Shown one piece after another: positions 1 through 6,530 of a DNA stretch of 32,765 bases; the first letter of the stretch is position 1; each line of letters starts with the position of its first letter. Below the pieces are notes generated by a model. It saw only the letters and a list, made by a program, of their open reading frames with translations, did no database searches and had not been told where the DNA came from. Made by a program: the position numbers and the translations under genes. This DNA comes from Chloroflexi bacterium OLB14 (lineage in GTDB: Bacteria; Chloroflexota; Anaerolineae; Anaerolineales; Villigracilaceae), in contig LMZR01000025.1 in NCBI GenBank assembly GCA_001567105.1, forward strand, positions 1 through 32,765, read 5' to 3'.

Positions 1-571
1 CATCAGTTTCATTATTAGTAGTACATGCAAAACCATAATTTGAATATGTACCGTCAATAATAGAAGAAAGTAAAGAAAAATCAGCAACGAGAAGAAATAT
101 TATCGTATTGGTAAACATCATAACAAATAAGAAGTATAAAAACTTCTGATGATAAATCTACATCAGAAGACCCAAGAGAATGATTATCCCAAGCAATAGA
201 AAAAAAAAACGCTCATCCCAAGAAGCTTCCGACACTGAAAAAGGAACAAGCAAACGGTAACAATAAATTATGGTACCAGAAGTAGATACATCCGATGAAG
301 CAACAAGGTTAATAGTAGCAAAAGAAAGAATAGCATTACTAGGAATGGAAGATAAATCAAAATAGAGCAAGGAACGAAAAATATTATTACCTAATGAACT
401 TTCACCAATGCCGAAATCATCCCCTTCATAATTTACCATAGGATTATTATCATCTAATTGCAAGGCTTCAACATCGTGAAGATAGGTAACAAAATTAGGC
501 TTAGCGAAAACCGATGAAAAAGACAAAAGGATGATTACAACAACCAATAAAAGATAAGATGTTTTTCTCAT
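1..571 (-). CDS. Secreted DNRLRE-like surface/adsorption protein (frameshifted, partial)
   Basis: The start ATG is at 571. Residues 1-23 are a clear signal peptide (charged start, long hydrophobic stretch, FAKP cleavage region). The body resembles a DNRLRE (CBM96-like) domain: LLYFDLSSIPSNAILSFATI and a later YRLLVPFSVSEASW are typical motifs. A T10 tract (minus strand, 209-200) breaks the frame. In the shifted frame SIAWDNHSLGSSDVDLSS continues the domain, and in the original frame below about 120 IDGTYSNYGF gives the family's usual end motif. The coding region therefore runs off the left edge with two compensating shifts. It lies downstream of the coat-like gene, the position of the minor coat/adsorption protein in filamentous phages. 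That role is inferred; it may instead be a decaying captured host surface gene. Confidence 0.5.
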
Positions 572-586
572 GCTAAAAAAATCATC

Positions 587-829
587 CTAAAAAACTGCTA
601 CAGCAATACGAAAAGCTATATAGCCTAAAATCAATTCAGTAATACCTAATTGGGTTAGTATTTGAAGCGGAATAAACATTCTTATACCTAAATGAAAGCA
701 TCTACAATATGCACAGCTAAACGAAAAAAGAAGCGCACCCTTGACCCAAAACCAAACAGTCTCTACTGGAGAGTCACCAATAGACAAAAGCTTTATCATT
801 GCATCAGTAAGAGTAAATACATAATCCAT
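587..829 (-). CDS. Small two-helix membrane protein of the phage-like element
   Basis: This 80-residue protein has hydrophobic segments at about residues 23-42 (VETVWFWVKGALLFSFSCAY) and 50-79 (two amphipathic to hydrophobic stretches ending AFRIAVAVF). I do not recognise a family. It lies between the hairpin that follows the coat-like gene and the secreted DNRLRE-like gene, all leftward. In filamentous phages small hydrophobic minor coat proteins (pVI, pVII, pIX) sit in such positions, so a virion-tip or assembly role is possible but unproven. Three cysteines (CAYCRC) in the first loop are unusual for a phage coat component. Confidence 0.5.
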   Translation of the reverse strand: MDYVFTLTDAMIKLLSIGDSPVETVWFWVKGALLFSFSCAYCRCFHLGIRMFIPLQILTQLGITELILGYIAFRIAVAVF

Positions 830-840
830 AAAAATTTTAT

Positions 841-864
841 CCTGTTTTTTTGAAGGAAAACAGG
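841..864 (-). terminator. Hairpin after the coat-like gene
   Basis: CCTGTTTT (841-848) pairs perfectly with AAAACAGG (857-864) around an 8-nt loop, just beyond the stop of the coat-like gene at 881. Flanking T/A runs on both sides could support termination. A terminator directly after the major coat gene is characteristic of filamentous phages, where it keeps coat expression high relative to downstream genes. Confidence 0.5.
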
Positions 865-880
865 AAAAAAACCTTTAGGT

Positions 881-1108
881 CTAGCCGCGAATAAGACGAG
901 TGCCGAACGAAACACCAACACCAAGAATAGTTGTCCAAGCAATCAATTGACCGAGAGACAAGTCAAGAGTAGAGCTAAAAGGGAAGGTGAGAGATAAGAC
1001 ACTGGTAATCGCAGTAACGAAATCCGCAAAAGCCATTTCATAAAGACCTACTTTCTTGCGAGTTCTAGTAATACAGTTGCGTACTCGCTTTACAACTGAT
1101 AAAAACAT
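881..1108 (-). CDS. Coat-protein-like small membrane protein
   Basis: This 75-residue protein has a basic N-terminus (KRVRN, RTRKK), a mainly hydrophobic middle, one strong transmembrane segment near residues 53-70 (LGQLIAWTTILGVGVSFG) and a short basic tail (TRLIRG). A short mature chain with one membrane helix and a basic C-terminus that would contact DNA is the design of filamentous-phage major coat proteins. An internal Met at residue 25 would give a 51-residue product closer to the usual size. Its ATG overlaps the stop of the preceding gene (TGATG), so the two are translationally coupled. No family match can be stated from sequence alone. Confidence 0.5.
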   Translation of the reverse strand: MFLSVVKRVRNCITRTRKKVGLYEMAFADFVTAITSVLSLTFPFSSTLDLSLGQLIAWTTILGVGVSFGTRLIRG

Positions 1109-1275
1109 CAGGCACGAATAAGACCACTTTGTACAAGCCTTGCGTGAAGTTCTTTCAATGCCTGCTGATTTTTACGCTTACGATATATTTCATCCCGATA
1201 CGAAGGAACACGCTTGGCAAAATAACGCCAATCTATCGTTTTACCGAGACGAACACGGCGAACCCTTGCCAACAT
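1108..1275 (-). CDS. Very basic 55-residue protein of the phage-like element
   Basis: A short reading frame begins with MLARVRRVRLGKTIDW and ends LVQSGLIRA. It is extremely rich in Arg and Lys (about 16 of 55) with no membrane segment. It sits between the ssDNA-binding-like gene and the coat-like gene, 9 nt after the former, and its TGA overlaps the next ATG. Tight packing on both sides and the lack of any other frame here support it as a real gene. Its charge suggests nucleic-acid binding. No family is recognised. Confidence 0.5.
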   Translation of the reverse strand: MLARVRRVRLGKTIDWRYFAKRVPSYRDEIYRKRKNQQALKELHARLVQSGLIRA

Positions 1276-1284
1276 ACGATGAAA

Positions 1285-1545
1285 CTATTTCGATTTAGCA
1301 ACAGGCTGTACATACAAGGTCAAACGAAAATTACGAATAGAAGATTTAACTACAACATCTACAGTAACATCTTGACCAACTTTCAAGCCGTGTCCAGCAG
1401 GATAAGTCAAAGAAATATCGCCACCAGTTTCACGATCTAAAAAAAGAATTTGTGATGTAACTTTTTCAGGCGGTAAAGCCTCGCCTTTTTGATTGGTATT
1501 CCAATCTTTTATTTCACGTACAATACCAGTAAATTTAACGTTCAT
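1285..1545 (-). CDS. Putative phage ssDNA-binding protein (G5P-like)
   Basis: The 86-residue protein starts MNVKFTGIVREI and alternates short beta-strand patterns with glycines and basic residues, ending in a strand (FRLTLYVQPV) and a KSK tail. Size, beta-rich pattern and position just before small coat-type genes fit the OB-fold single-strand binding proteins (gene V type) that coat filamentous phage DNA before packaging. It is preceded by a good ribosome binding site (AGGAG, about 8 nt before the ATG). The assignment rests on context and pattern rather than a diagnostic motif; another small OB-fold protein is possible. Confidence 0.45.
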   Translation of the reverse strand: MNVKFTGIVREIKDWNTNQKGEALPPEKVTSQILFLDRETGGDISLTYPAGHGLKVGQDVTVDVVVKSSIRNFRLTLYVQPVAKSK

Positions 1546-1622
1546 TTTTTATATCTCCTGTTACTCTTAGATTTAGTATGTTGACCGAGTAACTAAAATC
1601 AAATACTTTTATATAAACATGC

Positions 1623-1663
1623 CTTGCTCCATAAGAAGGCGTTCCAAAGATTGAGGGAGCAAG
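1623..1663. repeat. Perfect 8-bp stem hairpin upstream of the ssDNA-binding-like gene
   Basis: CTTGCTCC (1623-1630) pairs with GGAGCAAG (1656-1663) across 25 nt. It lies in a gap of about 138 bp (1546-1683) without a gene, the largest non-coding gap of the leftward cassette. It could be a packaging signal, a replication origin arm or an attenuator. Confidence 0.4.
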
Positions 1664-1683
1664 AAAACACGTGTTAAACAAAA

Positions 1684-1896
1684 TTAAGTAAAATTCAAAC
1701 CAAATTCAGAACAAGTCAGCTCAAAATATTCAGGAGAATATCTAAGAATAGTAAAAATTTCATAACACTTTTGATAAGACAACCGCATAAACTTTTTTGA
1801 AGGAAAATCCACAAAAGAAAGATAAGGTAATTTCCGAGAAAGAACATCCTCGATAAAATCCAACATATCAGCTTTAGATAAAGAATAACGTCTCAT
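1684..1896 (-). CDS. Small hypothetical protein of the phage-like element
   Basis: A 70-residue soluble protein (MRRYSLSKADMLDFIEDVLS...) follows a clear ribosome binding site (AAAGGA about 7 nt before the ATG). It is rich in aromatic and charged residues, looks mostly helical and has two cysteines. It lies 11 nt after the small membrane gene upstream and is probably part of the same early leftward transcript. No family is recognised; the position, first or second after the operator region, is where phages keep regulatory or replication accessory genes. Confidence 0.45.
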   Translation of the reverse strand: MRRYSLSKADMLDFIEDVLSRKLPYLSFVDFPSKKFMRLSYQKCYEIFTILRYSPEYFELTCSEFGLNFT

Positions 1897-1907
1897 GATA
1901 AATTCCT

Positions 1908-2081
1908 TTATTTACCGAACAAAATTACAACTAACCAAGAAGGGAATAAAAGAATATTGCGACTAGAAACTAAATAATCTTCTAGCCTGTTTGACCACGC
2001 TACCGCTAGGTGATATGGTGAAACTAAAAGACCTAAGAAGAAAAGCGATATACAAAAAGTTTGAAATTCAATATGTGTCAT
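1908..2081 (-). CDS. Small membrane protein, first gene of the leftward cassette
   Basis: The ATG at 2081 is preferred over an upstream TTG (2102) because a GAAAGG ribosome binding site stands 6 nt before it. The 57-residue product (MTHIEFQTFCISLFF...) has a hydrophobic segment at about residues 8-31 and a second at 43-56 (LLFPSWLVVILFG), so it probably spans the membrane twice. It is the first gene downstream of the leftward promoter at 2246-2274. No family is recognised. Confidence 0.45.
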   Translation of the reverse strand: MTHIEFQTFCISLFFLGLLVSPYHLAVAWSNRLEDYLVSSRNILLFPSWLVVILFGK

Positions 2082-2231
2082 AATTGACCTTTCGTTACCC
2101 AATCTAATCGGGCTTGAATGAGTAAAAATGAAACCGAAGCAGAACGAGACAACTGCAAAGCCCTATATGAAGATAAATAAGATATAGCAAGAGAACGAAC
2201 TAAACGATAATGAGGGCAGATAGGCATATAT

Positions 2232-2263
2232 ACTACAATAGAGTAAATTTACTACAATGTAGT
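2232..2263. promoter_or_regulatory. Pair of operator-like palindromes between divergent cassettes
   Basis: ACTACAATGTAGT (2251-2263) is an inverted repeat (ACTAC/GTAGT around AAT). A degraded copy, ACTACAATAGAGT, lies at 2232-2244, so the two centres are 19 bp apart (about two helical turns). The repressor gene starts 53 bp to the right and the leftward cassette lies to the left, the usual arrangement for a phage immunity region. Binding by the neighbouring HTH protein is inferred. Confidence 0.55.
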
Positions 2264-2274
2264 CAATTTGTCAA
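2246..2274 (-). promoter_or_regulatory. Leftward promoter of the phage-like cassette
   Basis: On the minus strand TTGACA (2274-2269) is a consensus -35 box, followed after exactly 17 nt by TAAATT (2251-2246), a 4/6 match to the -10 box. The complete operator palindrome fills the spacer, so a bound repressor would block RNA polymerase. The promoter faces the small membrane protein gene at 2081. Confidence 0.55.
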
Positions 2275-2316
2275 GAGTAAATAAAAACAAAAACTTGTAG
2301 TTAAAAATAAAGAAAA

Positions 2317-2676
2317 ATGGCAAAATCAGAAAAAAGCACACGAAATACTAGAAAAAAGCATTCGCCGAAATGGAGAAAAAAACAAAACTCTAAAAAAGAA
2401 GAAAAAATCTCCGTTGAAGAATTTGGAAAATACTTAGGATACAGTCAACAAGCAGTAAACTTCTGGCTAAATAAAGATAGACCAGTAGGAGAAAACGCAC
2501 TTACAAAAATCGCACCAAAATTAGCGGAGTTACTAGGAAACGAAATATATAAAATTTTAGAACTACCAGAACCAGAAGAAAACTTAATATATATCGAAAG
2601 CGTTTGGGATAAACTATCACCAGAGGAACAAAGAATAATTAGAAATCAAACAGAAAAAATAGTAAAAAGAAAATGA
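2317..2676 (+). CDS. Helix-turn-helix repressor-like protein
   Basis: This 119-residue protein has a lysine-rich N-terminal tail (about residues 1-32), then a Cro/CI-type helix-turn-helix at about 35-75: VEEFGKYLGYSQQAVNFWLN, with the recognition helix starting at SQQAV. A short acidic linker and a C-terminal helix (LSPEEQRIIRNQTEKIVKR) may serve dimerisation. It is the first gene of the rightward cassette and faces the operator pair at 2232-2263, so it probably controls lysogeny or copy number. The next gene overlaps its stop by 4 nt (ATGA), showing coupling. Confidence 0.7.
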   Translation: MAKSEKSTRNTRKKHSPKWRKKQNSKKEEKISVEEFGKYLGYSQQAVNFWLNKDRPVGENALTKIAPKLAELLGNEIYKILELPEPEENLIYIESVWDKLSPEEQRIIRNQTEKIVKRK

Positions 2677-2966
2677 ATAAAAACCTAGAAGAAATAAAAA
2701 AATCATGGTCTAAACTTTCACCTATCGAAACCATGTATATAAGATTATTAACACGTTGGTTTATAGCTAAAAGAAAAATAAAGGAACTCCACCCCAAACA
2801 AATAGCAATACCTATTTGCATTATTCAAGTTATTGTATTAACAATCAGCATCATAACAAACATTGAAAAAGCACTTATTGTTTTCAGCATCAGCAGTATT
2901 TTACTGGTAGGCATATCCATACTACCACTTACAATAGAAAGAAAAAAATTTCATTGGGTTAAATAG
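2673..2966 (+). CDS. Small two-helix membrane protein downstream of the repressor
   Basis: This 97-residue protein begins with a charged helix (MNKNLEEIKKSWSKLSPIET), whose LSPIET stretch echoes the LSPEEQ of the repressor C-terminus, followed by two strong transmembrane segments near residues 48-66 and 68-88. It overlaps the repressor gene by 4 nt. The repeated SxLSPxE pattern suggests that the N-terminal helix could interact with the repressor's helix or share an ancestor; that is speculation. A role such as superinfection exclusion is possible from its position. Confidence 0.5.
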   Translation: MNKNLEEIKKSWSKLSPIETMYIRLLTRWFIAKRKIKELHPKQIAIPICIIQVIVLTISIITNIEKALIVFSISSILLVGISILPLTIERKKFHWVK

Positions 2967-2974
2967 GAAAAAAA

Positions 2975-3335
2975 ATGAATAAAAAATTCAATAATGCTGA
3001 AGAACTAAATCAATACTTAGAAAAATTAGAAAAAAGGATTGATAATTTAGAAAACGAAAATAAACAACTAATAAAAAGAAACCAGCCACAAAGACTACCA
3101 AATACAAATATAATAAATCAAAATTTTTTACAAAGAGCATTTGCGATTTGGGGACATTTTTTTTACAGCACATATCATAATAACAATAGTTATAGGAGGG
3201 TTGTACCTATGTTTTGTAATGACAGCACTAAATATAGTTACATCAGGAATAAAAAAAAGCAATGTAGATTCTACGCCTCTTTACATCTTACCAGCATCAT
3301 ATCTAACACAAATGGCAGAAACACCACAACCATAA
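2975..3335 (+). CDS. Coiled-coil plus membrane-anchor protein (frameshifted)
   Basis: Residues 1-40 form a coiled coil (LEKLEKRIDNLENENKQL). The reading frame then reaches FLQRAFAIWGHFF and is broken in a T8 tract (3157-3164). In the next frame it continues as a strong transmembrane helix (HIIITIVIGGLYLCFVM) and ends MAETPQP at 3335. Restoring the frame gives one protein of about 120 residues, with a soluble coiled coil in front of a membrane helix. The alternative end in the original frame runs into the tRNA fragment and is low-complexity nonsense. A single-base homopolymer error is the simplest explanation. Confidence 0.55.
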
Positions 3336-3370
3336 AACATAACTCAATAGGACTAAAGCCTTTCTACGCT

Positions 3371-3402
3371 AGGTTCCAGGTTCAAATCCTGGTCGAGGAG
3401 CA
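3371..3402 (+). tRNA. tRNA 3'-end fragment, probable attR of the element
   Basis: CCAGG (3376-3380), the T loop TTCAAAT (3381-3387) and CCTGG (3388-3392) form a perfect T arm. TCGAGGA (3393-3399) is the 3' acceptor strand and G3400 the discriminator; CCA is not encoded. No matching 5' strand (TCCTCGA) or D/anticodon arm is present upstream, so this is only the 3' part of a tRNA. A U1-A72 pair with G73 would fit tRNA-Gln or tRNA-Asn. Integration at a tRNA 3' end leaves such a fragment at one border while the intact tRNA stays at the other, here left of the window. Confidence 0.65.
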
Positions 3403-3410
3403 ATTGACAA

Positions 3411-3450
3411 AAAAATCTGCCTAATTCGCTTTGAATATGGCAGATTTTTT
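3411..3450. terminator. Bidirectional terminator behind the tRNA fragment
   Basis: AAAAATCTGCC (3411-3421) pairs with GGCAGATTTTT (3439-3449) and is followed by more T residues. It would stop transcription of the original tRNA rightward and of the lipoprotein gene leftward (stop at 3455). Confidence 0.75.
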
Positions 3451-3454
3451 GTTT

Positions 3455-4219
3455 TTAAGGGATATTAGGCCATGGAATATCTGCAGGTCCACCATAGCCA
3501 TGTTTTTCTTGAACATATACTCGCCCGTGTGATGCTTTCTCGCAACCGGATTGGTCAATAAATTTGATGGCGGGGTAAGTGGTGCCTAGTGTTTCAAAAA
3601 TAAATTCACCATTCACGCAGTGCCAAACTTCCACAATATAAGGGAACATATTTTCATTTTCATATTTGCCTGGGCTAATGATAACTTCAACCCATGAAAC
3701 TGTAATTTCATCGCCTTCACGCGTCGCATTCAAAATTGTAGTTGCACCATAATATGGTGAAACAGGAATTTGATAACCGTCAGGATACATTACTTTCAAA
3801 TGGCTTATATCACCTTCCGCTTGCACATACTCGCCATTTACCCAACAATCATGCGAATCAGGCCTCCCGCTATTTTCTATCAATACCCAATTATTTCCAT
3901 CTGCACGCCCAATTAATCGAATAGGTGTATTATGATTTAATGCAATCAGGTACAAATAATTTGCCCCTGGTCCATAACGACAAACTAATTTATCGGCACT
4001 GACTTTTGCTTTCATCGTATCAACAACGGGGACAGGTGTAGTAGTGCTCGTTTCAGTAGGTGTTGGAAAGTTGGTTGCTGTTTCAGAGGGCACAGTCGTC
4101 GCCTGCGGGGGAGTGAAAGTTGCAGTTGCAGAATCAACTTGAGGCGTGGGTGAAGAAGCGGGTAAATTGCACGATGTGAGGCTGAAGAGTAATAAAGTCA
4201 AATATAATTTTATTTTCAT
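3455..4219 (-). CDS. SH3-type lipoprotein with Ser/Thr/Pro linker
   Basis: This 254-residue protein has a lipoprotein signal with lipobox LTSC (Cys at about residue 17), so it should be anchored at the outer face of the membrane. Residues 20-68 are a Pro/Thr/Ser-rich linker. An SH3b-like region follows (about 70-135: VCRYGPGANYLYL...NNWVLIE...DCWVNGEYV), the classic bacterial SH3 pattern seen in Anaerolineae surface proteins. A second beta-rich domain (about 145-250) holds Cys pairs and is unassigned. The gene stands alone, facing the tRNA terminator, and has its own promoter. A wall or ligand-binding role is likely; there is no catalytic motif. Confidence 0.75.
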   Translation of the reverse strand: MKIKLYLTLLLFSLTSCNLPASSPTPQVDSATATFTPPQATTVPSETATNFPTPTETSTTTPVPVVDTMKAKVSADKLVCRYGPGANYLYLIALNHNTPIRLIGRADGNNWVLIENSGRPDSHDCWVNGEYVQAEGDISHLKVMYPDGYQIPVSPYYGATTILNATREGDEITVSWVEVIISPGKYENENMFPYIVEVWHCVNGEFIFETLGTTYPAIKFIDQSGCEKASHGRVYVQEKHGYGGPADIPWPNIP

Positions 4220-4225
4220 GCTTTA

Positions 4226-4255
4226 ATTGTAAACTGTGAGAGTGGCTAATTTCAA
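4226..4255 (-). promoter_or_regulatory. Leaderless-type promoter of the SH3 lipoprotein
   Basis: TTGAAA (4255-4250) and TACAAT (4231-4226) are separated by 18 nt. Only 6 nt lie between the -10 box and the ATG at 4219, so transcription should start at or next to the start codon. No Shine-Dalgarno sequence is present. Confidence 0.55.
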
Positions 4256-4378
4256 GGGTAAAAATTGTACGCTTGTGGTATTTATCTTACATTCTACAAG
4301 CGACTTGCAGTACTTAAATACATTCTTGTTTAGTCACTTCCTAAACTGTTTTATTAATAAGTATTCATTTTTGTTCGA

Positions 4379-4384
4379 TATAAT
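4379..4384 (+). promoter_or_regulatory. -10 box of the VanW-type gene, leaderless arrangement
   Basis: A perfect TATAAT ends 6 nt before the ATG at 4391. There is no ribosome binding site and no convincing -35 box. The predicted transcription start coincides with the start codon. Confidence 0.45.
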
Positions 4385-4390
4385 TATTTT

Positions 4391-6262
4391 ATGAATATAT
4401 CTATGCCTTTACAACGTGATTTTCTGAAGCAAGCACTTGCTACATTTGTTGGTGGGGTGTTGCTTTTTTTGCAATCATTATCGTATGGGTGTTGGGATAT
4501 CAATTAGTTTATGCTGGCAGAATTTTTCCTGGTGTTTCGGTGGCAGGGGTTGATCTTTCTGGTTTGTCACCCAATGATGCCACATTGAAATTGAGTCAAA
4601 CACTTTCGTACCCGCATACGGGAAAGATTTTATTTCGAGATGGTGATAAAGTTTGGGTAGCGTCACCTGCTGAATTAGGCATGGTGTTTGACCCAACTGC
4701 TAGCGCCGCCGCAGCATATAACTATGGCAGAAAAGGTGGCTTGTTTGAAGCCTTAGCAGGGCAAATTAATTCACGTGGTTTAGGTACAGATGTTCCCCCC
4801 GTTGTAATTTTTGATCAACGAGTTGCATATAGCTATTTGCAAAATATTGCTTCGCAAGTAAATCAGCCTGTGGTAGAAGCTAGCCTGCGCGTGGATGGCA
4901 CTAACGTAATTGCAGAAGCTGGGCAATTTGGGCGTATTTTAAATTTAGATGCCACTTTAATTTATTTAGGTGCACAACTTCAATCATTTCGAGACGGGCA
5001 AGTTCAATTGGTGATTCAAGAATCGGCACCGAAATTGCTGGATGTTTCATCGCAAGCAGAAATTGCTCGTAGTATTTTGAGTGCACCTTTGGTCATTGGC
5101 GTGCCAAATTATCGCCCAGGCGACCCAGGTCCGTGGACGTTTGATGTGCCTGTCTTAGCGAACATGTTAGCAGTGGGTGTAGTAGAAAAAAAATGGCACA
5201 ACTGAAATGCAAGTAGGTTTAGACCCTGCTTCATTGCGAAAGTCTTTAGTGGACTTAAAAAACTTTGTAGACCAAACTCCACAAAATGCACGTTTTGTGT
5301 TCAATGACGAAACTCGCATTATTGAGCCAATTGCATCTTCTGCTGTTGGGCGTGTAATGGATGTAGAAGCCAGTATTGCGGCAATCAACGAAGCATTATT
5401 GCGCGGCGAGCATACAGTCAATTTAATTGTTGCAGAAGAAGCGCCAGCCGTGCAAGATACAGCCTCCGGCGCAGATTTAGGTATTGTTGAGCTAGTTGCC
5501 GCACATACAACTTATTTTTATGGCTCTAGCGCTTCTCGTATCCAAAATATTGAAGCCGCCGCAAAGAGCTTTCATGGCGTGTTGGTTGCGCCCGGTGAAA
5601 TATTTTCTATGGGAGATTACATTAGCGACATTAGCCTCGAAAATGGATTTGCTGAAGCATTAATCATTTATGGTGGGCGCACCATTAAAGGCGTTGGTGG
5701 TGGTGTTTGTCAAGTCAGCACCACTTTATTCCGCACTGTATTCTTTGCGGGCTTTCCCATAATAGAAAGAAACCCACATGCCTATCGTGTTTCATACTAC
5801 GAAATGACAGCCAGTGGATCAGTAGATAACGATTTAGCAGGTTTAGATGCGGCAGTGTTTTTCCCACTAGTAGATTTCAAATTCCAAAACGACACGCCTT
5901 ATTGGCTATTGATGGAAACATACGTCAATGTTGCAGCACGTACTATCACATGGAAAATATATTCCACCTCTACAGGCAGAAGCGTTACATGGGAAACATC
6001 AGGACCAACCAACACCGTCTCTGCACCACAGCCAATCTTTGAAGAAAATGACGAATTGAAAGGAAATGAAATTAAACAAGTAGATTACGCCGCCGAAGGC
6101 GCCGATGTACATGTCGTGCGTACAGTTTGGCAAAATGGTCAAATATATTTTACAGATGATTTTAGAACACACTACGAACCATGGGCAGCAATTTGCCAAT
6201 ATGGACCAGGCACAGAAAATGTAGAAAGAAAAGCAAGAAAAGCCAATTTATGCACTGGTTAA
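4391..6262 (+). CDS. VanW-family membrane-anchored wall protein (two frameshifts)
   Basis: Restoring two one-base errors gives a protein of about 623 residues. It starts MNISMPLQRDFLK and has a membrane helix at about 17-42 whose frame is broken in a T7 tract (4464-4470). GVSVAGVDLSGLS opens the putative peptidoglycan-binding repeats (PG_binding_4 type, about 50-330), within which the A8 tract at 5186-5193 breaks the frame again (read ...VVEK then NGTTEM). The C-terminal VanW domain (about 370-560) shows PGEIFSMGDYI and GVGGGVCQVSTTLFR. VanW proteins are common in Gram-positive and Chloroflexota cell envelopes; their biochemical role is unknown and resistance should not be inferred from the name. 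Confidence 0.85.
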
Positions 6263-6281
6263 AATAAAATCTACTAAATGG

Positions 6282-6287
6282 TACAAT
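6282..6287 (+). promoter_or_regulatory. Extended -10 box upstream of the Trm112-like gene
   Basis: TACAAT preceded by TGG (extended -10 motif TGn). Unlike the leaderless genes it lies 24 nt before the ATG at 6312, and an AGGAG ribosome binding site is present between them. Confidence 0.4.
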
Positions 6288-6311
6288 TTTCTTATTTAAT
6301 TAGGAGAAATA

Positions 6312-6530
6312 ATGATCAAGACAGAATTACTTGAAATATTACGTTGCCCCAACTGCGTGCGCGAAAAAGATGGCAACCTTACACTTTATAAAGATACATG
6401 GCTTATTTGCTCCGATTGCAACCGCAAATACCCCATCGTAGATGATATTCCTGTCATGTTGATTGACGAAGGCGATAAATGGCTTAACACATCACAAGAG
6501 TCATTACCGATTCCGCCCCCTTCAAAATAA
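6312..6530 (+). CDS. Trm112-like zinc-binding protein
   Basis: This 72-residue protein has the Trm112 pattern: LLEILRCPNC near the start, a CSDC pair at about residues 34-37, then the conserved YPIVDDIPVML strand. The two CxxC pairs should bind one zinc ion. Family members activate methyltransferases or act as small zinc ribbons; the bacterial partner is unknown here. AGGAG precedes the ATG. Its TAA overlaps the ATG of the HEAT-repeat gene (TAATG), so the two are coupled. Confidence 0.8.
   Translation: MIKTELLEILRCPNCVREKDGNLTLYKDTWLICSDCNRKYPIVDDIPVMLIDEGDKWLNTSQESLPIPPPSK

Larger units (their letters stand above)
1..3405. mobile_element. Right part of an integrated filamentous-phage-like element
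   Basis: This stretch is distinct from the rest: small, tightly packed, very AT-rich genes, mostly short membrane proteins, arranged in two divergent cassettes around an operator region (2232-2274). The leftward cassette has an ssDNA-binding-like protein, a 75-residue coat-like protein, a hairpin, a two-helix membrane protein and a secreted protein, an order reminiscent of genes V, VIII, (terminator), III and VI in filamentous phages. The right border carries a tRNA 3' end (3371-3400), the usual target of phage integrases. The left border, replication gene, assembly ATPase (Zot/pI) and integrase are not in the window, so the phage assignment is inference. It could also be a phage-derived plasmid or satellite. 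Confidence 0.5.

Noticed and set aside
1129..1440. Rightward open frame of about 100 codons across the ssDNA-binding-like region
   Set aside because: It lies antisense to two well-packed leftward genes with ribosome binding sites and has low-complexity composition.
3329..3402. A complete tRNA gene ending at 3400
   Set aside because: Only the T arm and 3' acceptor strand fit. The 5' strand TCCTCGA is absent and the sequence before 3371 does not form D or anticodon arms with a U at position 33.
3117..3424. Programmed ribosomal frameshift in the coiled-coil membrane gene
   Set aside because: The T8 tract is not followed by a convincing pseudoknot, and the window has many single-base homopolymer errors, so an artefact is simpler.
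4391..6262. Vancomycin resistance determinant
   Set aside because: VanW-family proteins are widespread; no vanHAX, vanY or two-component genes are nearby.
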